Part shown: positions 8,569-18,078 of the stretch, piece by piece
Layout of the letters: each line of letters opens with the position of its first letter
Position numbering within the stretch: position 1 is the stretch's first letter
Origin: Caballeronia sordidicola
GTDB taxonomy: Bacteria; Pseudomonadota; Gammaproteobacteria; Burkholderiales; Burkholderiaceae
Assembly: GCF_001544455.2 (NCBI RefSeq)
Contig: NZ_FCOC02000012.1
Coordinates: 62,001-126,000, forward strand
Length of the DNA: 64,000 nucleotides
Direction: 5' to 3'
Translations under genes and position numbers: made by a program
The notes under the pieces: generated by a model
What the model was told of the DNA's origin: nothing
Database searches by the model: none
Seen by the model: the letters and a program-made list of their open reading frames with translations, nothing else

Positions 8569-8794
8569 GAATCATCTCCTGATCTTGATTTTGAATGGCG
8601 CCCCGCGAATGGCGGCACCGTGCACCGATTATTGGAGTGAAAACTTACGGCGTTCTGACGTGATGATGGTATGTGGTTTTTTGTGATGCATTGAGATGTT
8701 TGGAATAACGTCGCTCAAAAACTTATATGAAGCCCTCTTCTTCTGCTAACTATAGGTAAATTCACGACCTAAGAAAGTTCTCCTCGATGCTTGG

Positions 8795-10372
8795 TCAGGG
8801 TTTGTCCCGGGCAGGATAAACCCGCCTTAAGCCAACTCTGACGAGCGTTCCAGCTTGCCGAGGCGTCTCGTTGTACACATGGTCTCCGATATCGAGCGTG
8901 CCGCCATGCATGGTCACAATCTCCCGTACGATTGCCAAGCCCAGTCCACTGCCGTCACCTTCACGCCCCAGGATCCGATAAAACCGCTCCACCACGCGCG
9001 TTCGTTCCGCGGCCGGAATGCCCAATCCCGTGTCCTCGACCTCGAGAAAAACGCGGCGCGTATCCGAATCCTCGGTACGCACGCGGACGGTTATTCGGCC
9101 GCCGGGCGGGGTGTAGCGAATGGCGTTATCGATAAGATTTGACAGCATCTCGCGCAACATCACCATGTTGCCTTCCACTTCAACGGGATGCGGCGGCTCT
9201 TCATACCCAATGTCCATTCGCTTCGCCAACGCCGCCTGCACCCAGTCGCGCACGGCGAGCCGCGCGAGATCGGTGAGTTCGACGCGCGAGAAAATCTGCC
9301 CGGTCATCCGGTTCTCGGCGCGTGCAAGCGCAAGCAGTTGAGTGACGAGCCGCGCTGCGTGCTCGGAACTCGTCGCGATCTGTTCGAGCGAACGCTGCAC
9401 TTCAGCGGGCACGTCCTGTCGCAACGCCAGTTCGGCCTGCGTCCGCAAACCGGCGAGTGGCGTTTTCATTTGATGGGCGGCGTCGGCTATGAAGCGCTTT
9501 TGCAACTCCATGTTCTGCTCGAGCCGGTTGAGCAAATCATTGAACGATGCCACCAGCGGCGCGATTTCCGGCGGCGCGCGACTCGCTTCGAGCGGGGAAA
9601 GGTCGTCCGGCCGGCGCGCCCGGATGTTTGACTGCAAGGCGTGCAGCGGCGCGAGCCCGCGCGAGAGCCCGAACCACACCAGTACGATGGCCAGCGGCAA
9701 GATCACGAATTGCGGCAGGATCACGCCCTTGATGATGTCGTTGGCCAACTGGCTGCGTTTATCGAGCGTTTCCGCCACCTGGATAAGCACCGGCTGCGAC
9801 AGCGACGGCGATTCAACCGTCGTGTACGCCACGCGGATGTCGTTGCCGCGCAATACGTCGTCGCGAAATTCCACAATGCCGGGTTGCGGGCGGTCGTCGT
9901 TGTGGGGCAGGGGCATGTCGGCGTCGCCGCCTACCAGTTCGCCTCTCGTGCCAAGCACCTGGAAAAAAACGCTATCGACGTTATCCGCCCTCAGGAAATC
10001 ACGCGTGGCATTCGGCAGCCGCAGTTCGGCCACGCCGTTGACCGGCTGGATCTGCCGGGCAAGCACGTAGGCGTCGGTTTCGAGCGCGCGGTCGAATGGC
10101 CCATTGGCAATCGACTTCGCGACCAGATACGTGACCGCGATGCTCATGGGCCACAACAAAAGCAGCGGCGCGAGCATCCAGTCGAGAATCTCACCGAACA
10201 ACGAACGCGGCGCCGGCTCGCCGTCGGGCTCAAGTTGATCCGGGGGCGCGAAGGGGTTGGCGTAACGCGCGTCACGAGACACGTCGGGGTCCGCATTGAG
10301 CAGATCCGGCGACGGGTGTGGCAACTCGCGCAACGCCTGGGCGGCACGCTTGGAAGTAGCGGGCGAGCCCAT
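8795..10372 (-). CDS. Sensor histidine kinase, TctE-like
   Basis: 525 aa from the ATG at 10372, 7 bp after the regulator stop. Two membrane helices bracket a periplasmic 2CSK_N-type region (about residues 60-230: DRALETDAYVLARQIQ...). Then come HAMP, the H-box FIADAAHQMKTPLAG, N-box EMLSNLIDNAIRYTPPGG and G-box EDTGLGIP...GSGLGLAIV. It autophosphorylates on the H-box His and passes phosphate to the adjacent regulator. TctE relatives sense tricarboxylates; the ligand here is unknown. The nearest downstream gene is the MHS transporter. Confidence 0.88.
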   Translation of the reverse strand: MGSPATSKRAAQALRELPHPSPDLLNADPDVSRDARYANPFAPPDQLEPDGEPAPRSLFGEILDWMLAPLLLLWPMSIAVTYLVAKSIANGPFDRALETDAYVLARQIQPVNGVAELRLPNATRDFLRADNVDSVFFQVLGTRGELVGGDADMPLPHNDDRPQPGIVEFRDDVLRGNDIRVAYTTVESPSLSQPVLIQVAETLDKRSQLANDIIKGVILPQFVILPLAIVLVWFGLSRGLAPLHALQSNIRARRPDDLSPLEASRAPPEIAPLVASFNDLLNRLEQNMELQKRFIADAAHQMKTPLAGLRTQAELALRQDVPAEVQRSLEQIATSSEHAARLVTQLLALARAENRMTGQIFSRVELTDLARLAVRDWVQAALAKRMDIGYEEPPHPVEVEGNMVMLREMLSNLIDNAIRYTPPGGRITVRVRTEDSDTRRVFLEVEDTGLGIPAAERTRVVERFYRILGREGDGSGLGLAIVREIVTMHGGTLDIGDHVYNETPRQAGTLVRVGLRRVYPARDKP

Positions 10373-10379
10373 AACGTGG

Positions 10380-11123
10380 TTACTTATAGTGAGGGCTGGA
10401 CGACGTTGTCGGGCCAGCGTCCGCAGGTCCCGGCGGGACCGGAGCGGCGGCTGGCGCAACGGCTTTTTCAAGGCTATAGCCTAGCCCGCGAACGGTCATG
10501 ATGCGCGCTCCACCGGGCTCGATTTTTTTTCTTAGCCGATGGACATAGACTTCGATCGCGTTATTGCTGACTTCCTCGCCCCACTCGCAAAGGTGGTTGA
10601 CAAGCTGTTCCTTCGATACCAGCCGGCCAACCCTTTGCAGAAGGACTTCGAGCACGCCGAGTTCGCGCGCGGACAACTCGATGACCTGGTCGTTGATGGA
10701 CGCAATGCGCCCGACCTGATCGAATGAAAGCGCGCCGTGCCTGACAACGGTAGGACCGCCGCCCGCGCCGCGCCGCGTGAGGGCGCGCACGCGGGCTTCG
10801 AGTTCGTTCAGCGCGAACGGTTTGGCCATGTAGTCGTCGGCGCCGAGGTCAAGGCCCTTGACGCGCTCGTCGACGCTGTCGGCGGCCGTCAGGATGAGCA
10901 CGGGCATCTGCGAATTGCGGGCGCGCAGGCGCCGCAGGACTTCGAGGCCGGACATCATGGGTAGCCCCAGATCGAGGATCAGGAGGTCGAAAGTTTGCAG
11001 CGCAAGGGCGGTATCGGCTTCCACGCCGTGCTTGACGTGGTCCACCGCATACCCCGATTGGCGGAGTGATCGAACCAGACCGTCCGCGAGTATGCTGTCG
11101 TCTTCGGCAATGAGTATTCGCAT
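10380..11123 (-). CDS. OmpR-family response regulator, TctD-like
   Basis: 247 aa. The start is set at MRILIAEDD (11123); the in-frame upstream Met adds residues outside the fold. The receiver domain has acidic pocket EDD, phosphoacceptor Asp in LLILDLGLP, and Lys in YMAKPFALNE. The C-terminal winged helix contains LSARELGVLEVLLQRVGRLVSKEQL and YVHRLRKKIEPGGARIMTVRGLGYSLE. A Pro/Ala/Ser-rich tail of about 25 residues follows. It is first gene of the operon with the kinase, divergent from recA. Confidence 0.9.
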   Translation of the reverse strand: MRILIAEDDSILADGLVRSLRQSGYAVDHVKHGVEADTALALQTFDLLILDLGLPMMSGLEVLRRLRARNSQMPVLILTAADSVDERVKGLDLGADDYMAKPFALNELEARVRALTRRGAGGGPTVVRHGALSFDQVGRIASINDQVIELSARELGVLEVLLQRVGRLVSKEQLVNHLCEWGEEVSNNAIEVYVHRLRKKIEPGGARIMTVRGLGYSLEKAVAPAAAPVPPGPADAGPTTSSSPHYK

Positions 11124-11254
11124 CGTAGTGTGCGCAGAAAGCATTGCCGGCACCGCAATTCGCCCGGCGCGGCGGTCTCCAGGTGTTGTGGTGCGCTTGC
11201 AAGGTCACAGCGTGGTGTTGAAACTACGCGCGCTGATCCCACTTGCAAAAACAC

Positions 11255-11270
11255 CTGTTTTTTTATACAG
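11255..11270 (+). promoter_or_regulatory. LexA (SOS) box of recA
   Basis: CTGT, eight T/A-rich bases, then ACAG: an exact match to the CTGT-N8-ACAG proteobacterial SOS box, 80 bp before the recA start. A TTGCAA hexamer at 11243-11248 and TATACA at 11264-11269 suggest it overlaps the -10 region, so LexA would block the promoter. Confidence 0.9.
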
Positions 11271-11350
11271 TGTCTGAAGCAGTGCACCCAGTGGGACAAA
11301 AGCCCCGCGGGCATGCGCCAGATGCCGTTCATCATAGCAAAGGACGATTC

Positions 11351-12424
11351 ATGGAAGATAGCAAGAAAGGCCCGGGCGGGATGTCTGCGGAGAAGAGCAA
11401 GGCGCTGGCCGCTGCGCTGTCGCAGATCGAAAAGCAATTCGGCAAGGGGTCGATCATGCGACTCGGCGCTGGCGAAGTCATTGAAGACATCCAGGTGGTG
11501 TCGACTGGTTCGCTCGGACTGGATATTGCATTGGGCGTCGGCGGCTTGCCGCGCGGACGTGTGGTCGAGGTCTACGGTCCGGAATCGTCGGGCAAGACCA
11601 CGCTGACGTTGCAAGTGATCGCGGAAATGCAGAAACTCGGCGGCACGGCGGCGTTTATTGACGCGGAACACGCACTCGACATTGCCTATGCGCAAAAGCT
11701 CGGCGTAAATCCGTCGGACCTGCTGATCTCGCAGCCGGATACGGGCGAGCAGGCGCTGGAAATCGCGGACGCTTTAGTGCGCTCGGGTTCCATCGACATG
11801 ATCGTGATCGACTCGGTTGCGGCGCTGGTTCCGAAGGCTGAAATCGAAGGCGAAATGGGCGATTCGCTACCTGGCTTGCAAGCACGTTTGATGTCGCAGG
11901 CGCTGCGCAAGCTGACCGGCACAATCAAACGTACGAACTGTCTGGTGATTTTCATCAACCAGATTCGCATGAAGATTGGCGTCATGTTCGGCAATCCGGA
12001 AACCACAACGGGTGGTAATGCGCTGAAGTTCTACGCGTCCGTTCGTCTGGATATTCGCCGTATTGGCTCGATCAAGAAGAACGACGAAGTGATCGGCAAT
12101 GAAACGCGCGTGAAGGTGGTGAAGAACAAGGTCGCGCCGCCATTCCGCGAAGCCATCTTCGACATTCTTTATGGCGAAGGTATCTCGCGTCAGGGCGAAA
12201 TCATCGACTTGGGCGTGCAAGCCAAGTTGGTGGACAAAGCCGGTGCCTGGTACAGCTACAACGGCGAGCGGATTGGTCAGGGCAAAGACAACGCGCGTGA
12301 ATTCCTGCGTGAGAATCCGGAAATGGCGCGCGAAATCGAGAACAAGATCCGCGAGTCGCTGGGCGTCAATGCAATGGCCGATGCACTGCCGGGCGTTGCC
12401 GAAGTGGCTGATGAAGAAGAATGA
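11351..12424 (+). CDS. recA: Recombinase RecA
   Basis: 357 aa strand-exchange ATPase and coprotease for LexA. I chose MEDSKKGPGG (11351); the in-frame upstream ATG at 11243 lies in the promoter, before the SOS box. Visible: Walker A GPESSGKTT, Walker B MIVIDSVAAL, L1/L2 region with NQIRMKIGVMFGNPETTTGGNALKFYAS, and the acidic tail EVADEEE. It is induced through the SOS box upstream and followed after 16 bp by recX. Confidence 0.98.
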   Translation: MEDSKKGPGGMSAEKSKALAAALSQIEKQFGKGSIMRLGAGEVIEDIQVVSTGSLGLDIALGVGGLPRGRVVEVYGPESSGKTTLTLQVIAEMQKLGGTAAFIDAEHALDIAYAQKLGVNPSDLLISQPDTGEQALEIADALVRSGSIDMIVIDSVAALVPKAEIEGEMGDSLPGLQARLMSQALRKLTGTIKRTNCLVIFINQIRMKIGVMFGNPETTTGGNALKFYASVRLDIRRIGSIKKNDEVIGNETRVKVVKNKVAPPFREAIFDILYGEGISRQGEIIDLGVQAKLVDKAGAWYSYNGERIGQGKDNAREFLRENPEMAREIENKIRESLGVNAMADALPGVAEVADEEE

Positions 12425-12440
12425 GTTTTAGGCGGTAAAG

Positions 12441-13988
12441 ATGATGCGCAAGAGCCGGTTCGGATCGAAAACCGGTCGCGATTCAAGTCGTGACTCGGAG
12501 CAAGACGCGAAGGACGGTACGGACGGCTCGAAATCCTCAAGCGATGACGGTGAAAACATCTGCTGCGCTGAGGAAGAGATTGATCGCTATGAAAGAAGCA
12601 GCGACCGATATCGCGCGGCGTCAAACGAACGCGCTGATGCGGAGGGATCTGCATTGGCGCGTCGTTCATTTGGCAACACCTTCAGTAAAAGCGGTGGTGG
12701 TGGGTTTAAAGGCAGCAGCTTTTCGAGCAACAAAGACAGCGGCAGCAGCTTCGGCAGAAAAAGCAGCTTCGGCAAAACTGGCAATGCTTCGAGCCTTTCC
12801 GCCGGAACATCGAAAGCTGAGGCTATCGCAGCGAGCGCCATTCCTGATGAAAATGCTACGCCTGAAGAAGCCGAGTCCGTGTATGAGCGGTCAAGCGATC
12901 GTGCGTTTCCAAAGAAACGTAGTTCGTTTGGGGGCGGAGGGTTGGGGCGTTCGACTTCCGGAAGGTCATCGGCCAATGAATCAGATGACGTCTACGAGCG
13001 CTCCAGCGATAAAAAATTTGGACGAAGCAGTTCTGGCGGCGGCAACAAATCTTCATCCGGCACGAAGGCAGCCAGGAAGCCAGTTGACGGCGAAGATGTT
13101 TTCGAGCGATCGACCGACCGCGCCGCAAGCCGCCGAAGTGCTTTCTCAAAAAAGCTGACTGAAGATAAATCATCTACCGGGGTTGTAGATCCAGTTCAGC
13201 AACGGGCTGTGGCGAACGTCACAAACTCAGGCGATCGACTGAAGCAAGCGCAGGCCCTGGTTGAACAAACGCTTGTTCAAAAACCGCGTAGTGCATCCTC
13301 GAAAGCGGCGGTCACATCCACGCCTGAACGCTCAACGGCGACAGATCGGGCCATTGCAGGCGGCTTCGAGGACACGGCCGATCCCTTCGAACCGTTCGAA
13401 CAATGCGTGCCTGCAGAAAGTAGCGCTCCGGATGCACGGCTCTCGAACGCAGACTCCGAATCGGTCTATTCCCGCGGAACGACCGGCCGAAGCAAACCGC
13501 CGGCAACTAGCGAAACCAAAAGAAAGCGCCCGCAGCTATCTCTACGTGGTCGAGCACTCGGTTATCTATCCCGCCGCGAACACAGCCGCGCGGAACTTAC
13601 GCGTAAACTCACGCCGCACCTCACAGAAACCGATTCGCTGGAAACCTTGCTCGACGCACTTGAGCGGGAAGGCTGGTTATCGAATGAGCGTTTTGTCGAG
13701 AGTGTGGTTCACCGGCGCGGCGCGCGCCTGGGCACAAGCCGCATTGTGAATGAGCTCAAACGCAATGGCATAGACGAAACGCTTATTCAGGACGCTAACG
13801 CAGCGCTGAAAGACACCGAACTCGCGCGCGCGCGGGAAGTCTGGAGCAAAAAATACGGCGAACTGCCCGTCACACCGGCCGATCGCGCCAAACAGGCCCG
13901 CTTTCTGGCAACCCGGGGGTTCACCAGCGGCGTCATCATGAAAGTCTTGAAGGCCAGTGACGACGATTTCAGCATGGAAAAAGCCTGA
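12441..13988 (+). CDS. recX: RecX with a 365-residue repetitive N-terminal extension
   Basis: 515 aa, against roughly 150-300 for usual RecX. Residues about 366-505 are a complete RecX domain (LRGRALGYLSRREHSRAELTRKL, LEREGWLSNERFVESVVHRR, QARFLATRGFTSGVIMKVL), the part that modulates RecA filaments. Residues 1-365 are predicted disordered, rich in Ser, Gly, Lys, Arg and Asp, with spaced copies of YERSSDR: 50-56, 148-154, 185-191 (YERSSDK), 221-227 (FERSTDR), and a decayed one near 343. Gly/Ser/Phe patches (GSSFSSNKDSGSSFGRKSSF) lie between. It starts 16 bp after recA, so it belongs to the SOS operon. The reading frame is open throughout, with codon use less GC-rich in the extension. Confidence 0.88.
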   Translation: MMRKSRFGSKTGRDSSRDSEQDAKDGTDGSKSSSDDGENICCAEEEIDRYERSSDRYRAASNERADAEGSALARRSFGNTFSKSGGGGFKGSSFSSNKDSGSSFGRKSSFGKTGNASSLSAGTSKAEAIAASAIPDENATPEEAESVYERSSDRAFPKKRSSFGGGGLGRSTSGRSSANESDDVYERSSDKKFGRSSSGGGNKSSSGTKAARKPVDGEDVFERSTDRAASRRSAFSKKLTEDKSSTGVVDPVQQRAVANVTNSGDRLKQAQALVEQTLVQKPRSASSKAAVTSTPERSTATDRAIAGGFEDTADPFEPFEQCVPAESSAPDARLSNADSESVYSRGTTGRSKPPATSETKRKRPQLSLRGRALGYLSRREHSRAELTRKLTPHLTETDSLETLLDALEREGWLSNERFVESVVHRRGARLGTSRIVNELKRNGIDETLIQDANAALKDTELARAREVWSKKYGELPVTPADRAKQARFLATRGFTSGVIMKVLKASDDDFSMEKA

Positions 13989-14104
13989 AAGCGGCAAAAA
14001 TCGCCCTGATTCAGCCTTAATCGGCCTTCCGGCAACTCCGTCCGGCTCAAAATGCCCAGTATGGTAAAATCTCGGCGTTTTCCCATTCCGGCCTTTCTCT
14101 GCAC

Positions 14105-14740
14105 ATGCCGCTTTCTCCGCCCGTTTCCCGTCAGTTGCGCCATCGCCGCGCGATTCGAATGGAAGCGTTTGAGCGTGATGACGGCTTGTGGGACATCGAG
14201 GCCTGCCTAACTGATGAAAAGCCGCGCGACGTCAAACTCGCGTCGGGCGTCCGGCCCCAAGGCCTGCCGATCCATGAACTCTGGCTGCGCATCACTATCG
14301 ACCGCACGTTCGCTATCGTCGACGCCGAAGCGGCTTCCGATTGGGCGCCGTATGGTCAGTTGTGTTCAGCATCAAACCCGGCTTACGGGGCGCTCATCGG
14401 CCTCAATCTCATACAAAATTTCCGTCGTGAATCGAGCCGTTTGCTGGCCGGCACGACCGGTTGCACCCATCTCACGGAACTTTGCGCCGTATTGCCCACC
14501 GCTGCCATCCAGGCTTTCGCTGGCGAAGTCTGGAATACCGAAAAGGGCGGCGCGCCCGGGAAATCAACCGATACAGACAAATCGCCTTTCCAGCTCGGCC
14601 GTTGCAACGCATTGCGTTTCGATGGCGAGGCTGTCCGGCAACACTATCCACGCTGGTTCGGTCACGCGCCCAGGAGCGCGTCGGACGGAACTGCACGCAT
14701 CGTGGAAAAGGACAGCGGACAAGGCCGGGAGCGCACTTGA
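14105..14740 (+). CDS. DUF2889 family protein
   Basis: 211 aa cytosolic protein with no known activity. It reads as the DUF2889 family: RRAIRMEAFERDDGLWDIEACLTD, then HELWLRITIDRTFAIVDAEAASD and GCTHLTELCAVLPTAAIQAF, with a conserved GCTHL motif whose Cys and His could bind metal or act in catalysis. It lies between recX and sucC, with a TAAAAT hexamer at 14065-14070 as a possible -10. No function is assigned. Confidence 0.8.
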   Translation: MPLSPPVSRQLRHRRAIRMEAFERDDGLWDIEACLTDEKPRDVKLASGVRPQGLPIHELWLRITIDRTFAIVDAEAASDWAPYGQLCSASNPAYGALIGLNLIQNFRRESSRLLAGTTGCTHLTELCAVLPTAAIQAFAGEVWNTEKGGAPGKSTDTDKSPFQLGRCNALRFDGEAVRQHYPRWFGHAPRSASDGTARIVEKDSGQGRERT

Positions 14741-14927
14741 GCCAGCTCAGCGAAACCCGCTTGAGCAGGTTCACCAGAACTGGCCGACCACGAAATACCA
14801 GCAAGATCAGCAGAATCAGCATGCGTCCGGCGACGCTTGTCATCGCCACCGGATACATTGCTCGGCGTAAATCTTCGTAATCAACCATTCGAAGTTCAAT
14901 CCAACTCTCAGACTGAAGGAATCACGC

Positions 14928-16094
14928 ATGAAGATTCACGAGTACCAGGGAAAGGAAATCCTGCGGAAGTTCGGCGTCGCGGTCCCGCGCGGCAAGCCCG
15001 TGTTCTCGGTGGACGATGCGGTCAAGGCCGCTGAAGAGCTGGGCGGCCCGGTATGGGTCGTCAAGGCTCAGATTCACGCTGGTGGCCGTGGTAAAGGCGG
15101 CGGCGTGAAGGTTGCGAAGACGCTGGACCAGGTTCGCGAATATTCGAACCAGATCCTCGGCATGCAGCTCGTCACGCACCAGACCGGCCCTGAAGGCCAA
15201 AAGGTGAACCGCCTCCTGATCGAAGAAGGCGCGGACATCAAGAAGGAACTGTACGTGGGCCTCGTGCTCGACCGCATCACGCAAAAAGTCGTGGTGATGG
15301 CATCGAGCGAAGGCGGCATGGACATTGAAGAAGTCGCGGAAAAGACGCCGGAACTGCTGCACAAGTTCGCCGTCGAGCCATCGACGGGCCTTGAAGACAA
15401 GGACGCCGACGATCTCTCGCGCAAGATCGGCATTCCCGAAGGTTCGATCCCGCAAGCTCGCGCGATCCTGCAAGGCCTGTACAAGGCATTCTGGGAAACG
15501 GATGCATCGCTGGCCGAAATCAACCCGCTGATCGTCACGGGCGACGGCAAGGTGATCGCACTCGACGCCAAGTTCAATTTCGATGCCAACGCGCTGTTCC
15601 GTCATCCGGACATCGTGGCGTATCGCGATCTGGACGAAGAAGATCCGGCTGAAGTGGAAGCATCGAAGTTCGATCTGGCCTACATCTCGCTCGATGGCAA
15701 CATCGGCTGCCTGGTGAACGGCGCGGGTCTGGCAATGGCGACCATGGACACCATCAAGCTGTTCGGCGGCGAGCCGGCCAACTTCCTCGACGTGGGCGGC
15801 GGCGCCACGACCGAAAAGGTCACGGAAGCCTTCAAGATCATGTTGAAGAACCCGGGCCTGAAGGCGATCCTCGTGAACATTTTCGGCGGCATCATGCGCT
15901 GCGACGTGATCGCGGAAGGCGTGATCGAAGCCTCGAAGGCTGTGTCGCTGAAGGTTCCTCTGGTCGTGCGCATGAAGGGCACGAACGAAGATCTCGGCAA
16001 GAAGATGCTGGCGGATTCGGGCTTGCCCATCATCGCGGCCGACAGCATGGAAGAAGCTGCGCAGAAGGTCGTCGCGGCAGCCGAGGGCAAGTAA
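14928..16094 (+). CDS. sucC: Succinyl-CoA synthetase, beta subunit
   Basis: 388 aa, the usual length. With SucD it converts succinyl-CoA plus ADP/GDP and phosphate to succinate and ATP/GTP in the TCA cycle. N-terminal ATP-grasp domain (MKIHEYQGKEILRKFGV, AQIHAGGRGKGGGVKV) and C-terminal CoA-ligase domain (LVNGAGLAMATMDTIKLFGG, NIFGGIMRCDVIAEG) are intact. sucD follows after 127 bp. Confidence 0.98.
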   Translation: MKIHEYQGKEILRKFGVAVPRGKPVFSVDDAVKAAEELGGPVWVVKAQIHAGGRGKGGGVKVAKTLDQVREYSNQILGMQLVTHQTGPEGQKVNRLLIEEGADIKKELYVGLVLDRITQKVVVMASSEGGMDIEEVAEKTPELLHKFAVEPSTGLEDKDADDLSRKIGIPEGSIPQARAILQGLYKAFWETDASLAEINPLIVTGDGKVIALDAKFNFDANALFRHPDIVAYRDLDEEDPAEVEASKFDLAYISLDGNIGCLVNGAGLAMATMDTIKLFGGEPANFLDVGGGATTEKVTEAFKIMLKNPGLKAILVNIFGGIMRCDVIAEGVIEASKAVSLKVPLVVRMKGTNEDLGKKMLADSGLPIIAADSMEEAAQKVVAAAEGK

Positions 16095-16221
16095 GCGCCA
16101 GGATCATTTCCGGCAATTACGAGCGTTCCACCAGACACGAAAGGCGGCGCTTTTCCGCCCGGCCGCGCCTTGAACCCAAGGTGCGCAGGTGAAAAGCGGC
16201 GTCGACGAACAGAGGCACACC

Positions 16222-17103
16222 ATGTCGATTCTGATCAACAAAGACACGAAGGTTATTACCCAGGGCATTACCGGTAAGACCGGCCAGTTCCACACCCGCG
16301 CTTGCCGCGAGTACGCGAACGGCCGTGAGGCATACGTTGCGGGCGTGAACCCGAAGCGCGCGGGCGAAGACTTCGAAGGCATTCCAATCTACGCGAGCGT
16401 CGCGGAAGCGAAGGCTGAAACGGGCGCAACCGTTTCAGTGATCTACGTGCCGCCGGCAGGCGCCGCTGCTGCAATCTGGGAAGCGGTCGAAGCCGACCTG
16501 GATCTCGCGATCTGCATCACGGAAGGCATTCCCGTGCGCGACATGCTCGAGATCAAGGACCGTATGCGTCGCGAAAATCGCAAGACGCTGCTGCTCGGAC
16601 CGAACTGCCCGGGCACGATCACGCCGGACGAACTGAAGATCGGCATCATGCCGGGTCACATTCACCGCAAGGGCCGCATTGGCGTGGTGTCGCGTTCGGG
16701 CACGCTCACGTACGAAGCGGTTGGCCAGTTGACGGCGATTGGTCTTGGCCAGTCGTCGGCCGTCGGCATTGGCGGCGATCCGATCAACGGCCTGAAGCAC
16801 ATCGACGTCATGAAGATGTTCAACGACGATCCCGACACGGACGCCGTGATCATGATCGGCGAGATCGGTGGCCCGGACGAAGCGAACGCGGCTTACTGGA
16901 TCAAGGACAACATGAAGAAGCCGGTGGTTGGCTTCATTGCGGGTGTCACGGCTCCGGCCGGAAAGCGCATGGGCCACGCGGGCGCGCTGATTTCGGGCGG
17001 TGCGGATACGGCCGATGCCAAGCTGGAAATCATGGAAGCATGCGGTATCACCGTCACGAAGAACCCGTCGGAAATGGCGCGTTTGTTGAAGGCGATGCTT
17101 TAA
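16222..17103 (+). CDS. sucD: Succinyl-CoA synthetase, alpha subunit
   Basis: 293 aa from MSILINKDTKV (16222); the ORF opens 33 bases earlier but that Met lacks a ribosome site and family support. The Rossmann CoA-binding part has GITGKTGQFHT. The phosphohistidine is in the GHAGAL segment near 250, and the SRSGTLTYE stretch is conserved. Partner of the preceding sucC. A strong terminator follows. Confidence 0.98.
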   Translation: MSILINKDTKVITQGITGKTGQFHTRACREYANGREAYVAGVNPKRAGEDFEGIPIYASVAEAKAETGATVSVIYVPPAGAAAAIWEAVEADLDLAICITEGIPVRDMLEIKDRMRRENRKTLLLGPNCPGTITPDELKIGIMPGHIHRKGRIGVVSRSGTLTYEAVGQLTAIGLGQSSAVGIGGDPINGLKHIDVMKMFNDDPDTDAVIMIGEIGGPDEANAAYWIKDNMKKPVVGFIAGVTAPAGKRMGHAGALISGGADTADAKLEIMEACGITVTKNPSEMARLLKAML

Positions 17104-17177
17104 GGAACGGCTGATCGACAGAAAACGCAGGCTTTTGATATGCTTATGTAAGCCTTGCGTAACACGTCGGTACTAAG

Positions 17178-17208
17178 AGCGGGGGAGCTGATGCTTCCCC
17201 GCTTTTTT
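17178..17208 (+). terminator. Intrinsic terminator of sucCD
   Basis: AGCGGGG / CCCCGCT stem with a 12-base loop followed by six Ts, 75 bp after the sucD stop. Confidence 0.85.
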
Positions 17209-17249
17209 GTTGGGCGTGCTTTTTGTTGCTGTCGCTCACCGGTTTTTTC

Positions 17250-17960
17250 ATGCTCGAATTCTTCGCCACGCTCCATTGGGGCGCTGTTTTACAAATCATC
17301 ATCATCGATATCCTGCTCGGCGGCGATAACGCGGTCGTCATCGCGCTCGCCGTGCGCAATCTGCCCGATCAACAACGCACTCGCGGCGTGCTGCTCGGCA
17401 CGCTCGGCGCAATCATCCTTCGTGTGGTGCTGATCGCGTTCGCCGTCGTGCTGCTCGATATTCCGTTCCTCAAGTTTGTCGGTGGCCTTTTGCTGTTGTG
17501 GATCGGCGTGAAACTCATGATGCCGGATCACGGCGATCCGAACGTGAAACCGGCCGATCAGCTTTGGACCGCGATCAAGACCATCATCGTTGCCGACGCT
17601 GTCATGAGCCTCGACAACGTGATCGCGGTCGCGGGCGCCGCCGAGGCCGCCGATCCGCAGCATCGGCTCGCACTCGTGATCTTCGGCTTGCTCGTGAGCA
17701 TTCCGCTGATCGTGTGGGGCAGCACGCTTGTGTTGAAGCTGATCGATAAATTCCCGATCGTGATCGCGCTCGGCGCCGGGTTGCTCGGATGGATCGCGGG
17801 CGGGTTGATCATTGGCGATCCGTTTATTGACCGCTGGCCCGCGCTGAACGTGCCGAGCGCGGAGTACGCCGCGCACATTGCGGGGGCTGTGCTGGTGCTG
17901 GCGGTTGGCTGGTTCTTCCGCAAGCGCGGGCGGGCCGCGCAATCCAACGCCGCACACTGA
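17250..17960 (+). CDS. TerC-family integral membrane protein
   Basis: 236 aa with about seven membrane helices. TerC signature acidic sites are present: DILLGGDNAVVIALA near the start and DAVMSLDNVIAVAG in the middle, motifs placed in metal-ion (mainly Mn2+) export. Start MLEFFATLHW (17250) is preferred to the earlier Met. It is preceded by the sucCD terminator, so it has its own promoter. I looked for a yybP-ykoY manganese riboswitch, common before such genes, and did not find one. Confidence 0.88.
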   Translation: MLEFFATLHWGAVLQIIIIDILLGGDNAVVIALAVRNLPDQQRTRGVLLGTLGAIILRVVLIAFAVVLLDIPFLKFVGGLLLLWIGVKLMMPDHGDPNVKPADQLWTAIKTIIVADAVMSLDNVIAVAGAAEAADPQHRLALVIFGLLVSIPLIVWGSTLVLKLIDKFPIVIALGAGLLGWIAGGLIIGDPFIDRWPALNVPSAEYAAHIAGAVLVLAVGWFFRKRGRAAQSNAAH

Positions 17961-18021
17961 TTTTGCCGTGAAGCGTTGGCCGTTTGGCTGACTGTCAGGG
18001 CCTTGCCGGGCTCAATAAGAT

Positions 18022-18059
18022 CGAAGCGTCTGGATTGCATCACGCAGCCAGACGCTTCG
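18022..18059 (+). terminator. Hairpin between terC and pilA
   Basis: CGAAGCGTCTGG (18022-18033) pairs perfectly with CCAGACGCTTCG (18048-18059), followed by TCCTTTT. It may end the terC transcript. It also lies only 8 bp before the pilA ribosome site (GGGAG, 18067-18071), so it could be leader structure of the pilin mRNA. Confidence 0.65.
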
Positions 18060-18078
18060 TCCTTTTGGGAGTTCAGCA

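Noticed and set aside
11243..11350. Longer RecA start
   Set aside because: It would begin upstream of the LexA box, inside the promoter; MEDSKKGPGG is the family start.
17104..17249. Manganese (yybP-ykoY) riboswitch before terC
   Set aside because: The GGGGAG match is part of the sucCD terminator stem; the rest of the aptamer is absent.
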